This document shows positions 1 through 8,111 of a stretch of 21,395 nt of DNA, piece by piece. Numbering within the stretch: position 1 is the stretch's first letter; every line of letters starts with the position of its first letter. The notes under the pieces were generated by a model. The model saw only the letters and a program-made list of their open reading frames with translations, had not been told where the DNA came from and did no database searches. The stretch spans positions 427,170 through 448,564 of the forward strand of contig BFEA01000532.1 in the NCBI GenBank assembly GCA_003427395.1. The letters are read 5' to 3'. The stretch is from Chara braunii (lineage: Eukaryota; Streptophyta; Charophyceae; Charales; Characeae). Both the position numbers and the translations under genes were made by a program.

Positions 1-28
1 TTTTTTTTTTTTTTTTTTTTTTTTTTTT
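1..28. repeat. Poly(T) run at window edge
   Basis: 28 uninterrupted T residues open the window. It could be the minus-strand poly(A) tail of a retroelement lying outside the window or plain low-complexity DNA; nothing here decides. Similar T runs recur through the first 1.9 kb. Confidence 0.8.
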
Positions 29-57
29 GGTAATCGGGAGCAGTTCTTCTCTGTGAG

Positions 58-237
58 CAGGGGCAAGAGGTCCCAGTTGCAAACAGGATTAGATTGAAGG
101 TCTGAATCTGGACGTGTTTGCGGAGAGGTGCACAAACTCACCATAGATCTGTTGTTCTGCATCTCTGTGTAAAACACGTCCAGATTCAGGCGGTTAATCC
201 AATCCTCCTCTGTGCAAGTGGGACCTCGCCCCAGGGC
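58..237. repeat. Imperfect long hairpin (foldback) with an 18-bp perfect core
   Basis: The left arm (about 58-139) and right arm (about 152-237) are imperfect reverse complements. The core, CTGAATCTGGACGTGTTT at 102-119, pairs without mismatch with 172-189. Pairing extends outward through GAGGTCCCA (left, 67-75) and the matching right segment near 219-227, and inward toward a short loop near 140-152. The total of about 180 nt with arms of about 80 nt fits a MITE-like foldback or a plant-type miRNA/siRNA hairpin. The right arm runs into a U6-like piece. No ORF is present. The function is unknown. Confidence 0.65.
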
Positions 238-296
238 CCATGCTGATCTTTTTTTTTTTTTTTTGCTAATCAATTTTGACTGATGCTCAGAAGGAC
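233..296 (-). pseudogene. U6 snRNA-derived fragment with an internal A-tract
   Basis: Read on the minus strand from 296, the sequence starts GTCCTT, continues through a degenerate stem and CAAAATTG like U6 nucleotides 1-30, then has an A run (T on plus, 248-264) exactly where U6 has the ACAGAGA box, and resumes as GATCAGCATG. It is a degraded U6 copy in which the catalytic box has been replaced or expanded by about 17 A. No Pol III terminator or upstream promoter is visible, so it is a pseudogene. Confidence 0.55.
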
Positions 297-407
297 TGTT
301 TTTTTTTTCTTTTTTTTTTTTGGAGTGAGGCTCGCGCGCGGGACGAGCAGTTGTCGCCTTGTGCGCATTTTTTGTTTTGGGATCCTCAACGTCATCGTCC
401 ATGCTAA

Positions 408-526
408 GGGCCTACCGCGGATGTAGCACTACTGCGCCATCCGCCAACGTTTTGATGCATCTGGACAGATACATTGTCCAGATGCATGCAACATCTCCGT
501 GGGGGGCGAGTGATGCAACTTCGCCC
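408..526. mobile_element. 119-bp foldback/MITE-like element with TAA duplication
   Basis: The ends are GGGCCTACC (408) and the reverse complement of GGGCGAAGTT (526). It is flanked by TAA at 405-407 and 527-529. The centre folds into a perfect 13-bp stem (ATGCATCTGGACA at 455-467 with 475-487) around a 7-nt loop. A TAA duplication with GGG-starting ends is what PIF/Harbinger (Tourist) MITEs show, so that is the family guess. The left arm shares GCACTACT and GCCATCCGC with the terminal repeat of the larger foldback at 15498-15973, suggesting related families. It has no coding capacity. Confidence 0.5.
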
Positions 527-650
527 TAATTAAGCTTCTTTTTGTTTTGTCCTTTTCTTTTTTTTTTTCCTTTCTTTTTTTCTTTTTTTGTCCTTTTCTT
601 ACTAATCAAGCCTCTCCGTTGCATTCCCCCTTCTTTTTTTTCGCCACACC

Positions 651-710
651 AGGCGCCATGCTCATCTTCTCTGTATCGTTCCGATATTAACGGATGTCCC
701 GCCGAAGGGC
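651..710 (-). pseudogene. U6 snRNA 5'-portion retropseudogene
   Basis: Minus strand from 710: the 5' stem-loop (CCCTTCGGCGGGACATCCG), then CGGAACGATACAGAGAAGAT and GAGCATGGC, covering about the first 60 nt of U6, with the ACAGAGA box intact. Similarity is lost after the GCATGG segment, so the 3' domain is missing. A run of T on plus (A on the minus strand) directly abuts the 5' end. No TATA box is seen 25-30 nt upstream and there is no terminator, so it is not a working gene. Confidence 0.8.
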
Positions 711-793
711 TTTTTTTTTTTTTCCATTTCCGCCCCCCCTTTTTTTTCTCTTTTTCCTTTGCGGATTTCCTTTTTTTTCCCCCGAATCTCTTA

Positions 794-820
794 CCAATTT
801 TAACAGATGTCGGCAAGGGC
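794..820 (-). pseudogene. U6 snRNA 5'-end fragment
   Basis: On the minus strand from 820 the sequence reads as the U6 5' stem-loop followed by GACATCTGTTAAAATTGG, about 27 nt matching U6 nucleotides 1-27 with several substitutions. It then diverges into A/G-rich sequence. Two copies of CCACAGATCTTCT (828-840 and 862-874) nearby resemble a further degraded piece of the box region, but this is weak. Confidence 0.5.
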
Positions 821-977
821 TCCTCCCCCACAGATCTTCTCTTTTTTTTTTTTTTTTTTGGCCACAGATCTTCTTCCCATCAACCATAGAGAAAAATGAA
901 AAAAAAGCAAGACTTCTTTTCATCGTAATTGCAATCATGATTAGACCGGGGGCAGTGGGACGCATCTGACCTCATTC

Positions 978-1178
978 ACGGCCAGATTCATTCCAGAAAC
1001 CCTAGTTGAGGTATGCCCCTACATTCACTGATTGGAATCCAAGATCCGTGCAGATGTCATCAACGTTGAGGACGAACTCAGAATTGTGCTTTTTTTTAAG
1101 AATTGTGCTTTCCTGACTGTATTTGATCGCCATTAAGGCCAAATTCAGTCGAAAAATCCTAGTTTGGCTATGCTCTCA
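978..1178. repeat. Diverged direct repeat, period about 160 bp
   Basis: A segment beginning GGCCAGATTCATTCC (978) and containing CCCTAGTTGAGGTATGC recurs near 1138 as GGCCAAATTCAGTCG with TCCTAGTTTGGCTATGC. I estimate about 70 percent identity over about 40 nt by eye. In between, GAATTGTGCTT is itself repeated (1081 and 1100). No gene is seen in this stretch. Confidence 0.5.
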
Positions 1179-1397
1179 AGGGCAGCAGGGCCAGAAAGAC
1201 AGCAAGAGGCAGAAGCTTCGGGCAGTCAGACAGGACAGGGAAGAAAAAAAAAAAAAAAAAAAGAATGGATAGTGTCGGTGAGCACTCCCCACTGGTTGTA
1301 GATCTTCGTCATCTACGCACCTTGTAATCTCTTTTTTATTTTTAGTTCTTTTTTTTGCCGAAAACCTCTCTATTTTTTTAATTTTATTCTTTAATCT

Positions 1398-1496
1398 GGA
1401 CCATTTCTTGATTTATGCGTGTCATCCTTGCGCAGGGGCCATGCTAATCTTCTTTCTCTCTGTATCGTTCCAATTTTAACGGATGTCCTGAAGGAC
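1398..1496 (-). pseudogene. Near full-length U6 snRNA retropseudogene
   Basis: Read on the minus strand from 1496, the whole U6 sequence is present: 5' stem GTCCTTCAGGACATCCG, TTAAAATTGGAACGATACAG, GATTAGCATGGCCCCTGCGC, AAGGATGACACGCATAAATC and the 3' end AAGAAATGGTCC. The 3' half is the plant form. The one clear lesion is an extra 6 nt in the ACAGAGA region (ACAGAGAGAAAGAAGATT instead of ACAGAGAAGATT). An A run abuts the 5' end, no TATA box lies about 25 nt upstream, and there is no T run just after the 3' end. It is therefore a retrocopy rather than an active gene, though the least damaged of the minus-strand copies. Confidence 0.85.
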
Positions 1497-1635
1497 TTTT
1501 TTTTTTTTTTTTTTGGGTCCCCCCACCTTAGCAATCTCTTCATCATTTAAAAAAAAATATATATATATATATCTTCATCATCCATTAAAAAAAAAAAACC
1601 CAAAAAACTCCTCATCCGTACAGGAGGGAGCGGAC

Positions 1636-1752
1636 AGCAGCCTACCCTGTTCCCCTACACCCTCGTCATCGATGTAGAGGACCGCAGCTCTAGGTGCTAT
1701 GCATCAATGATGAGGGTGCGTTGTGTTCGAGATGAAGAGGGTAGCAGCCTGG
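1636..1752. repeat. Imperfect foldback
   Basis: The left arm contains CTACCCTGTTC and CACCCTCGTCATCGATG; the right arm, read in reverse complement, contains CTACCCTCTTC and CACCCTCATCATTGATG, separated by a short spacer around 1679-1698. The right arm carries GTGCGTTGTGTTCG (1716-1729), which also occurs in the foldback at 15498-15973 (15757-15770), so the two may be related. No target-site duplication was found. Confidence 0.5.
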
Positions 1753-1837
1753 TAGCGATACATTTGGGATAATTATTATTAGTATTATTTATTTTATTTT
1801 ATTTTAGAAAATCGTTGTTTTTTTTTTGGGTTTTTGG

Positions 1838-1839
<2 letters not shown>

Positions 1840-1913
<74 letters not shown>
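1840..1913 (-). other. Poly(A) tail of LINE A with AATAAA signal
   Basis: 74 T residues on plus, read as A on the minus strand. AATAAA lies at 1918-1923, only 4 nt before the tail. This fixes the 3' end and the orientation of LINE A. Confidence 0.8.
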
Positions 1914-1914
<1 letters not shown>

Positions 1915-1968
1915 GGTTTTATTCGGCCGAAAACTTTTAGTCTCTTAGAATAGGACGGCCTGTGCGCA

Positions 1969-2678
1969 GTCTTGAAAACGCCCCTTCCCTTCCAAGTCTG
2001 AAGAACGAGACTACGATACCGAAAAAAAAAAAAAAAAAATCCATGTCCTCTTCACGAAACGCCCACCGATTGGTGGAAACTGTGAGGACAGGAAACTGTG
2101 AGGCCACACAATGTCCGTGCCTCGAAAATGGCCTCCGTCGATACGGGATGCCATCCACGACTGTCATGCGTCACTGGATGCCACACGCGATCGAAATCCT
2201 AACAACGACGTGAAAGACTTGGCTCGTGGGTCCGAGCCCCAGGTCCAGAAGAAGCGATAGGAAACTGGCTGGAAACCAGGTCCAGTGTCCTTTCCAAACA
2301 AATACTTCGAGACTTCGAGTAATTCTACCATCTCTGCATATGACGGAAGAAAATCAGGTCCCGCGTCCCTTTTTACATTCAATGACATAGCTTTCTGATA
2401 GCCTTATGCGTTTTGCTGCTCAGTGCCCTTACGAGCTCAGAAGGGACCTCAGACCTTCTCAGCCTGATGGGCTGCCTGCTGAGTCCATAATACCTAGGTC
2501 TGTGAGTGGGGTGGTCCCACAAGAAGAGCTCCGAGTACCTGAGCTTGTCCCTGTCATCGAAGTAGGCCCAATAGTGTAGAGAAGCCCACTTGGATTGGAA
2601 GCGAATCTTGGGAGATTCTGTCGAGCCTGTTTGCTTCTTGATTTTGACCCACTCCGACATGATGTCTAGTCTGATAGC
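1969..2678. repeat. First copy of a perfect 710-bp repeat (probable assembly duplicate)
   Basis: By eye identical base for base with 2680-3389, including the 18-A run. The copy ends exactly at the N at 2679, and the second copy begins exactly after it. The pattern is that of two contig ends that overlap but were not merged. The segment holds the LINE A 3' UTR and the last codons of its ORF2. Confidence 0.9.
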
Positions 2679-2679
2679 N
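2679..2679. other. Single N: scaffold join
   Basis: A one-base gap placeholder between the two copies of the 710-bp repeat. Other single N positions are at 4624 (in a T run) and 12871 (inside LINE C, frame kept). They probably mark scaffold joins. Confidence 0.9.
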
Positions 2680-3389
2680 GTCTTGAAAACGCCCCTTCCC
2701 TTCCAAGTCTGAAGAACGAGACTACGATACCGAAAAAAAAAAAAAAAAAATCCATGTCCTCTTCACGAAACGCCCACCGATTGGTGGAAACTGTGAGGAC
2801 AGGAAACTGTGAGGCCACACAATGTCCGTGCCTCGAAAATGGCCTCCGTCGATACGGGATGCCATCCACGACTGTCATGCGTCACTGGATGCCACACGCG
2901 ATCGAAATCCTAACAACGACGTGAAAGACTTGGCTCGTGGGTCCGAGCCCCAGGTCCAGAAGAAGCGATAGGAAACTGGCTGGAAACCAGGTCCAGTGTC
3001 CTTTCCAAACAAATACTTCGAGACTTCGAGTAATTCTACCATCTCTGCATATGACGGAAGAAAATCAGGTCCCGCGTCCCTTTTTACATTCAATGACATA
3101 GCTTTCTGATAGCCTTATGCGTTTTGCTGCTCAGTGCCCTTACGAGCTCAGAAGGGACCTCAGACCTTCTCAGCCTGATGGGCTGCCTGCTGAGTCCATA
3201 ATACCTAGGTCTGTGAGTGGGGTGGTCCCACAAGAAGAGCTCCGAGTACCTGAGCTTGTCCCTGTCATCGAAGTAGGCCCAATAGTGTAGAGAAGCCCAC
3301 TTGGATTGGAAGCGAATCTTGGGAGATTCTGTCGAGCCTGTTTGCTTCTTGATTTTGACCCACTCCGACATGATGTCTAGTCTGATAGC
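2680..3389. repeat. Second copy of the 710-bp repeat
   Basis: Identical to 1969-2678. From 3390 onward the sequence continues into the LINE A coding region, so this copy is the one joined to the rest of the ORF, whereas the first copy is joined to the poly(A) tail. Confidence 0.9.
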
Positions 3390-4540
3390 ATGCTTGTATT
3401 CTGCGAAGATAGAGCCCAGGGTGGCGGCTTTCTGATAAAAGATTCGGTCTCTCCTAGCTAGCCAGAGCACCCAAAAGGCTCTCACCCGAAATAACTGTGC
3501 TATTTTGAGAGACTGTTTGTCACAAGCCTGTTTTGTTCTACCCGTGAAAACAAAATCCTTCTGCCATATTACAGATCCTCGGTATGCTTGTGACCACATT
3601 TGTTGTAATCTGTCCCAAAAACCTCTTGCTGGAGTCTTGCAATGACACATTCCCACCATAGATGCAACGAGTCTTCTAACGCAGCTTGTGGGCAGGCTCT
3701 GCACAAAGTGTCAACTTCCATGCCCTTTTCTGAGCACCACATCGCTGTTGGGACGCAAGAGTGGAAGTGTAACCACTGTACCCCCCCTGTCTTGGTCTCC
3801 AATGCCCCTAGTAGCAGATGAATGAAGAAGGTAACCCATCTAGACTCAACAGTCTGTAACCCCAATGATTTACACCTGTTTACCCATCCAATCCTCAGGC
3901 TCGCTTGCAGCTCCTGGCTCTTAGTCTGCAACTTGTACCCAACCTTGGATGAGTAGTCTGTGAATGGTACTGTCGAGGTAACCCCTGCTGTGCCTGTTAT
4001 TTTCCAACCGATTTTGTCCACATCCACTCTCCATTCACAGAGTCTGACTGGTTTGGATTCCAGTAAATTAAATACCTGGAATTCATTATAATTCCCTCCC
4101 TGTCCTTTCTTTTGAGTTACACGGATCCTTTCCCATCCCACTGGGGTCTCAGTACTGTGTCTCCTTGTGTCTGCACCAACCGCGAGCCTGAGAGTTCCCA
4201 TTTTGTTACTTACACTTGTCTATTCCCTATTACTTTTTGTATTCTGATAAAGGAGGACGCTGCCGTGACCTTCCACCACTGCAGTTCTTCATAGTCCTCG
4301 CTCGGTCTTCTGAGAATACCTACCCATGAGTCTGGGATAGCTTGTATGATTGCTTGTCTATTCTCTTCCATCCTGCGCAGATTTCCTAGCTTTGTTCTGA
4401 GCTCTTCTTTGGTCTTCCAGTCTTGTGTTTCATTGTCCCATATGTGCCTGATCAACCAGATTCTTCTATGCATCCATTTCAGGCCGAAATTACCTCGAGT
4501 TTTGGATGTCGAGAGGGGTAGTTGTCGTTTTTCCTCCCCT
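3090..4540 (-). pseudogene. LINE A ORF2 C-terminal region (zf-RVT), frameshifted
   Basis: Three overlapping open segments on the minus strand make one decayed C-terminus. The first (about 4530-4210) has GLKWMHRRIWLIRHIWDN, the region after the RT core. The second (4201-3569) ends in a zf-RVT-type zinc finger: CRAC, then about 12 residues later H-x4-C (HLWWEC), near 3640-3700. The third (3704-3090) carries the tail, FWVLWLARRDRIFYQKAATL, and stops at 3090. One frameshift lies near 4210-4250 and one near 3620, just after the zinc finger. The motif is typical of plant LINE ORF2 C-termini. No RT or endonuclease remains, so the copy cannot be autonomous. Confidence 0.75.
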
Positions 4541-4623
4541 CTCTCATTTCCTCCTCCTCCTCCTCCTCTTTTTTATTGCCCCCCCCCCCCTCTCCTCTTT
4601 CTGTTTTTCTTTTTTTTTTTTTT
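4530..4623. repeat. Pyrimidine-rich simple sequence next to an N
   Basis: TCC/CTC triplets, a C run and then a T run end at the N at 4624. It marks the 5' edge of LINE A. The translated frames here are low-complexity shadows, not genes. Confidence 0.75.
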
Positions 4624-4624
4624 N

Positions 4625-4699
4625 AAATGTGGCAAGCTCATCTATCCAAAAATTGATAAATAAAAGTTCGAATTTGTCAAAAAAAAAAAAAAAAAAAAA
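4625..4699 (+). mobile_element. 3' end of an unidentified poly(A)-tailed retrocopy
   Basis: About 54 nt of unique sequence contain AATAAA at 4659-4664, followed 14 nt later by 21 A residues (4679-4699). That spacing is normal for a polyadenylated transcript, so this looks like a strongly 5'-truncated retrocopy in plus orientation. Its left edge is the N at 4624, so the body may continue in missing sequence. Confidence 0.4.
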
Positions 4700-4904
4700 G
4701 TGGCAATAATGACCAAAGGGTGAGAGCAAAAAAGAACGAAGAAACGAGCGCACGCGACCAACAGGCCTAGCTCGTTGGTACACTCACGAACTATTGAAAC
4801 TCAAACCCAAGCTCAAATCCAGACGGAATCTAGATGAACAGCATCGGAATTATCTGAATCACCTCGGGCCTGACGACTTCAATGAGGATATCCCAAGGTT
4901 GTCA

Positions 4905-5010
4905 CAAAAAAAAAAAAAAAAAAAAAAAAAAAAGGAGATTGTGCAGGATGGGGAGGCGGGAAAGGAGAAAAGAAACCGAAAGAAAAGAAGACGAAGAAGA
5001 AGACGAAAAA
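4905..5010. repeat. A-rich and GAA-rich low-complexity DNA
   Basis: A run of about 29 A is followed by GA/GAA-rich purine sequence leading straight into the U6 copy at 5017. Apparent Lys/Arg-rich and Phe-rich ORFs here are artefacts of composition. Confidence 0.8.
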
Positions 5011-5016
5011 GAAGAA

Positions 5017-5115
5017 GTCCTTCGGAACATCCGTTAACATTGGAACGATACACAGAAGGGGAAGATGAGCATGGCCCCTGCTCAAGGATGACACGGATAA
5101 ATCGAGAAATGGTCC
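5017..5115 (+). pseudogene. U6 snRNA retropseudogene, about 99 nt
   Basis: Plus-strand U6 from GTCCTTCGGAACATCCG through ACATTGGAACGATAC, GAGCATGGCCCCTGC, CAAGGATGACACGG and the plant-type end ATAAATCGAGAAATGGTCC. The ACAGAGA box is altered (ACACAGAAGGGGAAGAT). The 3' end runs into a C run and an A-rich tail, not a T terminator. GAAAAAGAAGAA directly before the 5' end (5005-5016) recurs after the tail (5164-5175), a candidate 12-bp target-site duplication, although the purine-rich context makes a chance match possible. Best read as a LINE-mobilised retrocopy. Confidence 0.85.
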
Positions 5116-5680
5116 CCCCCCCCAAAGAAAAAAAAAAAAAAAGAAGAAGAAGAAGAAGAATGAGAAAAAGAAGAAAGAAAGAACGAGTAAGGACAAGCGA
5201 CGGCTGTCTGTTGCTTCTTGAGACGGTAACTCGTTAGACAAAATCTTTGCAAAAACCACGTGTCTAATTTTGTACTCAGAACAGGCGTAGTTGGAGTTGG
5301 GACACCAATGACCTGCTGAGTTTTTTATTTTATTTTTATTTTTATTTTTTTTCTCCTTACCTGCTGAAAGATATATGAAAAAAATAAAAAATAAAAAAAA
5401 ATACCGAGCTGCGGAAGTAGATGAACAAAATAATAATAAGTAATTGTGTATTACCTAGACCGGGTCAGTTCGATGAGATGGCCAGTGCTGATCTTTACTG
5501 CTTTTTTTCTGTTTTGTTTTTTGAATCACTATGGCGATCTGACTTGCCTAATCACGTACACACAACGTATTTGTGACGTCCTGAGCACTCTGTGTGTGCG
5601 CTCCCCGCTCGCCCCCCCCCTCTCCCCCTCTTCCCATCCTCCCTCTTTCGAAGAAGGGGCTGACAAGACGTCAACGACGA
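5116..5680. other. Gene-free low-complexity stretch
   Basis: Contains a C run, an A run and GAA repeats to about 5190; then unique sequence; an ATTTTT-type repeat at about 5320-5350; an A/T-rich stretch to 5405; unique sequence; and a C/T-rich block at 5600-5650. I see no gene, RNA or regulatory site here. Confidence 0.6.
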
Positions 5681-5702
5681 CGACGACGACGACGAAGAAG
5701 AA
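5668..5702. repeat. CGA/GAA trinucleotide microsatellite
   Basis: A (CGA)n tract passes into GAAGAAGAAG and abuts a U6-like stretch, the same arrangement as at 5010-5017. Confidence 0.7.
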
Positions 5703-5790
5703 GTCCCCCGACATCCTCCCCAAATGAAACGATGCAGGGGCAGAAAGAAGCAAAGGAGAAAGGTGGCCTAATGGACATGCAGGGGCAAAA
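5703..5790 (+). pseudogene. Possible highly diverged U6-like fragment
   Basis: GTCCCC, CGACATCC, AAATGAAACGATGCAG and later GGCCTAATGGACATGCAGGGGC can be laid against U6 in order, but with many changes and insertions. It sits just after a purine tract, like the clear copy at 5017. It is weak alone; the context raises it slightly. Confidence 0.3.
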
Positions 5791-5879
5791 AAAAAGCAGC
5801 AGCACAGAGAGGGTATCAAGGCCAAAACAAAAGTGGAGGGAAGGAAGAAGAAGAGGCAATCGTTAAGCGGAAGGGGGGC

Positions 5880-7032
5880 GAGATTCGGGAGGAGGTTACA
5901 GAGGCAGATGAACAGAAATGACAGGTTACAGACGGCCCCTCGGGTACCAAGGGCCCCTCCCCACCTCCGCCGAATGACAACCCCTCACCTCCAGAGGAAT
6001 TCTCAGAACTGGGACTCATCCGACTCTTTCCTTCCCCTGATGTGGAGCCCACGCTGTTCCCGAGTCCACGTACGGTCTAGAGACCCACCTCCCCGTATAT
6101 TTTTCAGGGTGAAGGGAAACAAGATTTTGACCTCAATAAAGACCAGCGAGATGGTGAAATTCAGTCCCATCCTTCCCCTGACCTGGAGCTTATGGTGCCT
6201 GGTTTGATCAATGGTTTTGATTTTTCCTTTGATAATCAACCCACCCCTTTATTTAATTCCCCTGCCAAAGTGCAGCGCATCAATGATCATCAACGAATCT
6301 GCAGGGGAAAAAATGGACACGACGAAAGAGGTGCAATTGATCTGGAAGGGGTCGCACGCTCTAGGAAAACAGGTCACAATGGCAAGACGGGGAAGTTAAA
6401 CTCTTTCTACTGCGTTGCATATATCCACTTTATCTAGAGAAGATAAAAGGAAAGGTTCCCTTCCCCAATTCTTGGTCCCGCTAATTCTAGCGGAATCCCT
6501 TCAAGGCCTCTCGCTGATGACATGGAAGAACAACGATGGAACACTAGAACTCCTATCAGTCAGAGTTAAAGGCCCCCCCACGGAGGAACAAATACTGGAG
6601 TTGGTATCCTCGCAGGTAGTTGATCAGTCCTTTCAGTGTGGTATCCAACGAGTCCCCAAAATGGGTCGTCACATAGCCTGCAAGGCCGATGGCTCAAAAG
6701 TAGCTCTTCACTGTGTTTTCCTGGGCATCGTGTCAATGACTGAGGAATTCTGAAAATGGTGCACAGTGAGAGCACAATGGATCCCAGTGATGGATTTGAA
6801 CACTCCAGATAAGGACTCAATGTGTAGTATTCGTCTGGCAACTGATCTTTCAGCTACCGAAGTAGCGAAATGGCTGGCAAGATCAGATCCCGACACAGAC
6901 CCACACGTGGTCCTCTCTTCTGAGAATTTTTTGAACAACCTGAGATTGTTGTGCTTCCAAGCCCCTCTAGTTCCATCCCTCCGCATCCAAGAAGTCAGCG
7001 GGTCAGACCATATTAATGGTCCTTCCTCCTAA
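5880..7032 (+). pseudogene. LINE B ORF1 remnant
   Basis: A decayed first ORF. The N-terminal part is readable in one frame from about 5922 (NDNPSPPEEFSELG) to 6437, through DLELMVPGLINGFDFSFDN; it is Pro- and acid-rich, probably disordered, and interrupted by TGA at 5919 and TAG at 6078. After a frameshift near 6400-6415 the rest runs from 6415 to the TAA at 7030-7032 with one internal TGA at 6751-6753. The C-terminus (RIQEVSGSDHINGPSS) aligns with the ORF1 end of LINE D. I see no clear CCHC zinc knuckle or RRM motif. By position it would be the nucleic-acid-binding ORF1 protein; that is inference. Confidence 0.6.
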
Positions 7033-7865
7033 AGTCCACTTGACAACTTGAAATTTCATAGGTATGGGTGATACTACAGGTAGGAACAACAATTCAAGAC
7101 TGCGTTCTTGGATCCACAATCAATCTGTTCACATTCTTTGCATTCAAGAGACAAAACTGCATGCAGACAGGGTAAATGACATACGAAATTGATGGCAAGG
7201 CCCTCAATTTTTTTTTTTTGCATATTAATAGACAAAAATCTAGAAGTCGAGGTCATTGATCACTTTATTGATAGAGAGGGTTGTTGGGCCTGGGTTAAGC
7301 TGGCAGTAGATCAAGAGGACTGGGCGGTCATGACAGTCTATGCTCCTGTAGATTATAGTGAACGCACCAGTTTCTTTGCAGATCTGCCAGCATATATACC
7401 AGACATGGAAAACTTGATAATCGCAGGTGACTGGAATACAGTCCTGAACCCTGGCCTGGATACCCTCTCTCCTACGCCGTTGAGAAAGGACACAAAAATG
7501 CTTGTGGCTTTCCTGGAATCTCAAACTTTAACAGATGTGTACAGAGTTATGAACCCGGACTCTACTTGGTACGGTCCTAAGCCCTCTCCGATAGCTCCAG
7601 AACCCCGAAAAAAAGTGGACTTTATTCTAGCTCGTGGCGTAGTGTGGGAGAGATGTATTTGGTCTGATTATTTTATTTCCTCCCTCTTTGACCACTACCC
7701 TATTCTGATGGACATAATCTCAAAAAGCATCATTGACAGACACAAACCTCCCTTTAGATTGAATGTGTCCTAAGGCTTATTGAAAGACAAAGGAATACCA
7801 GACTGGGTGAGTGACCAAATCGCCTCCTGGAAGGGGGTCAAAGACATTAAAAGGGCCTTTACCCG
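7016..7865 (+). pseudogene. LINE B ORF2 N-terminus: APE-type endonuclease
   Basis: Starts at ATG 7016, inside the last 17 nt of ORF1. The first 58 codons (7016-7192) include the catalytic-Glu motif CIQETKL but have TGA at 7049 and 7190, both where LINE D has Trp. A deletion with a T run at 7209-7220 changes frame. From 7189 a clean frame gives TVYAPVDY, GDWNTVLNP (Asp/Asn of the active site), KVDFILARG and FDHYPILMD (the Asp-His pair), all hallmarks of the exonuclease-endonuclease-phosphatase fold that nicks target DNA for target-primed reverse transcription. After the TAA at 7771-7773, homology continues (LLKDKGIPDW) to about 7840. All four motifs survive, but the ORF is broken. Confidence 0.85.
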
Positions 7866-8111
7866 ATATAGGCCTCAGGCCTTGTAAAAATAGAGCAGCG
7901 CGGGCCTTGTAAAAGTAAAGCATTGTGAAAAGGTATCTTGCCAGGGCTCAACAGGCACATCTAAATCTAAGGCAAAGGGCATTGTCAAAAGACTTACCTG
8001 TTCACCAGGAGATGTGTATGTCATGTCTGTTCGAGTAAGGGTGTGTCTGTACGTGTAGTCAGTGTACCTGTTCGTGCAATGGAAAGTGCCTGTTCAAGTA
8101 GTAAATGAGAC

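Larger units (their letters stand above)
1840..4540 (-). mobile_element. LINE A: 5'-truncated L1-like retrotransposon
   Basis: On the minus strand this copy contains the C-terminal part of an ORF2 (zinc finger and tail, 3090-4540), a 3' untranslated region, a polyadenylation signal and a 74-nt poly(A) tail. The endonuclease and RT domains are absent: similarity ends near 4540 in CT-rich simple sequence. The 3' 710 bp appear twice (1969-2678 and 2680-3389) around one N, which is probably an assembly duplication, so the real element is about 0.7 kb shorter. It resembles LINE D in the zinc-finger region (KGME followed by CxxC) but is otherwise distinct. Confidence 0.75.

Noticed and set aside
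526-969. Overlapping Phe-rich and Lys-rich ORFs
   Set aside because: They are translations of T-rich/A-rich low-complexity DNA and overlap U6 fragments on both strands; no protein family is recognisable.
1398-1496. Active U6 snRNA gene
   Set aside because: The ACAGAGA box has an insertion, no TATA box lies at the expected distance, and no T-run terminator follows.
2164-2388. ORF of 74 codons on the minus strand in the LINE A 3' region (and its duplicate at 2875-3099)
   Set aside because: It overlaps the ORF2 stop in another frame and has no recognisable domain; probably incidental in the 3' UTR.
4755-4800. tRNA-like start (TAGCTCGTTGGTA) suggesting a tRNA-derived SINE
   Set aside because: The A-box-like string is imperfect and no B box (GGTTCGA-like) follows at the right distance.
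4794-5259. Lys/Arg-rich and Phe-rich ORFs around the 5017 U6 copy
   Set aside because: They are composition artefacts of poly(A) and GAA repeats, and one reads straight through the U6 copy.
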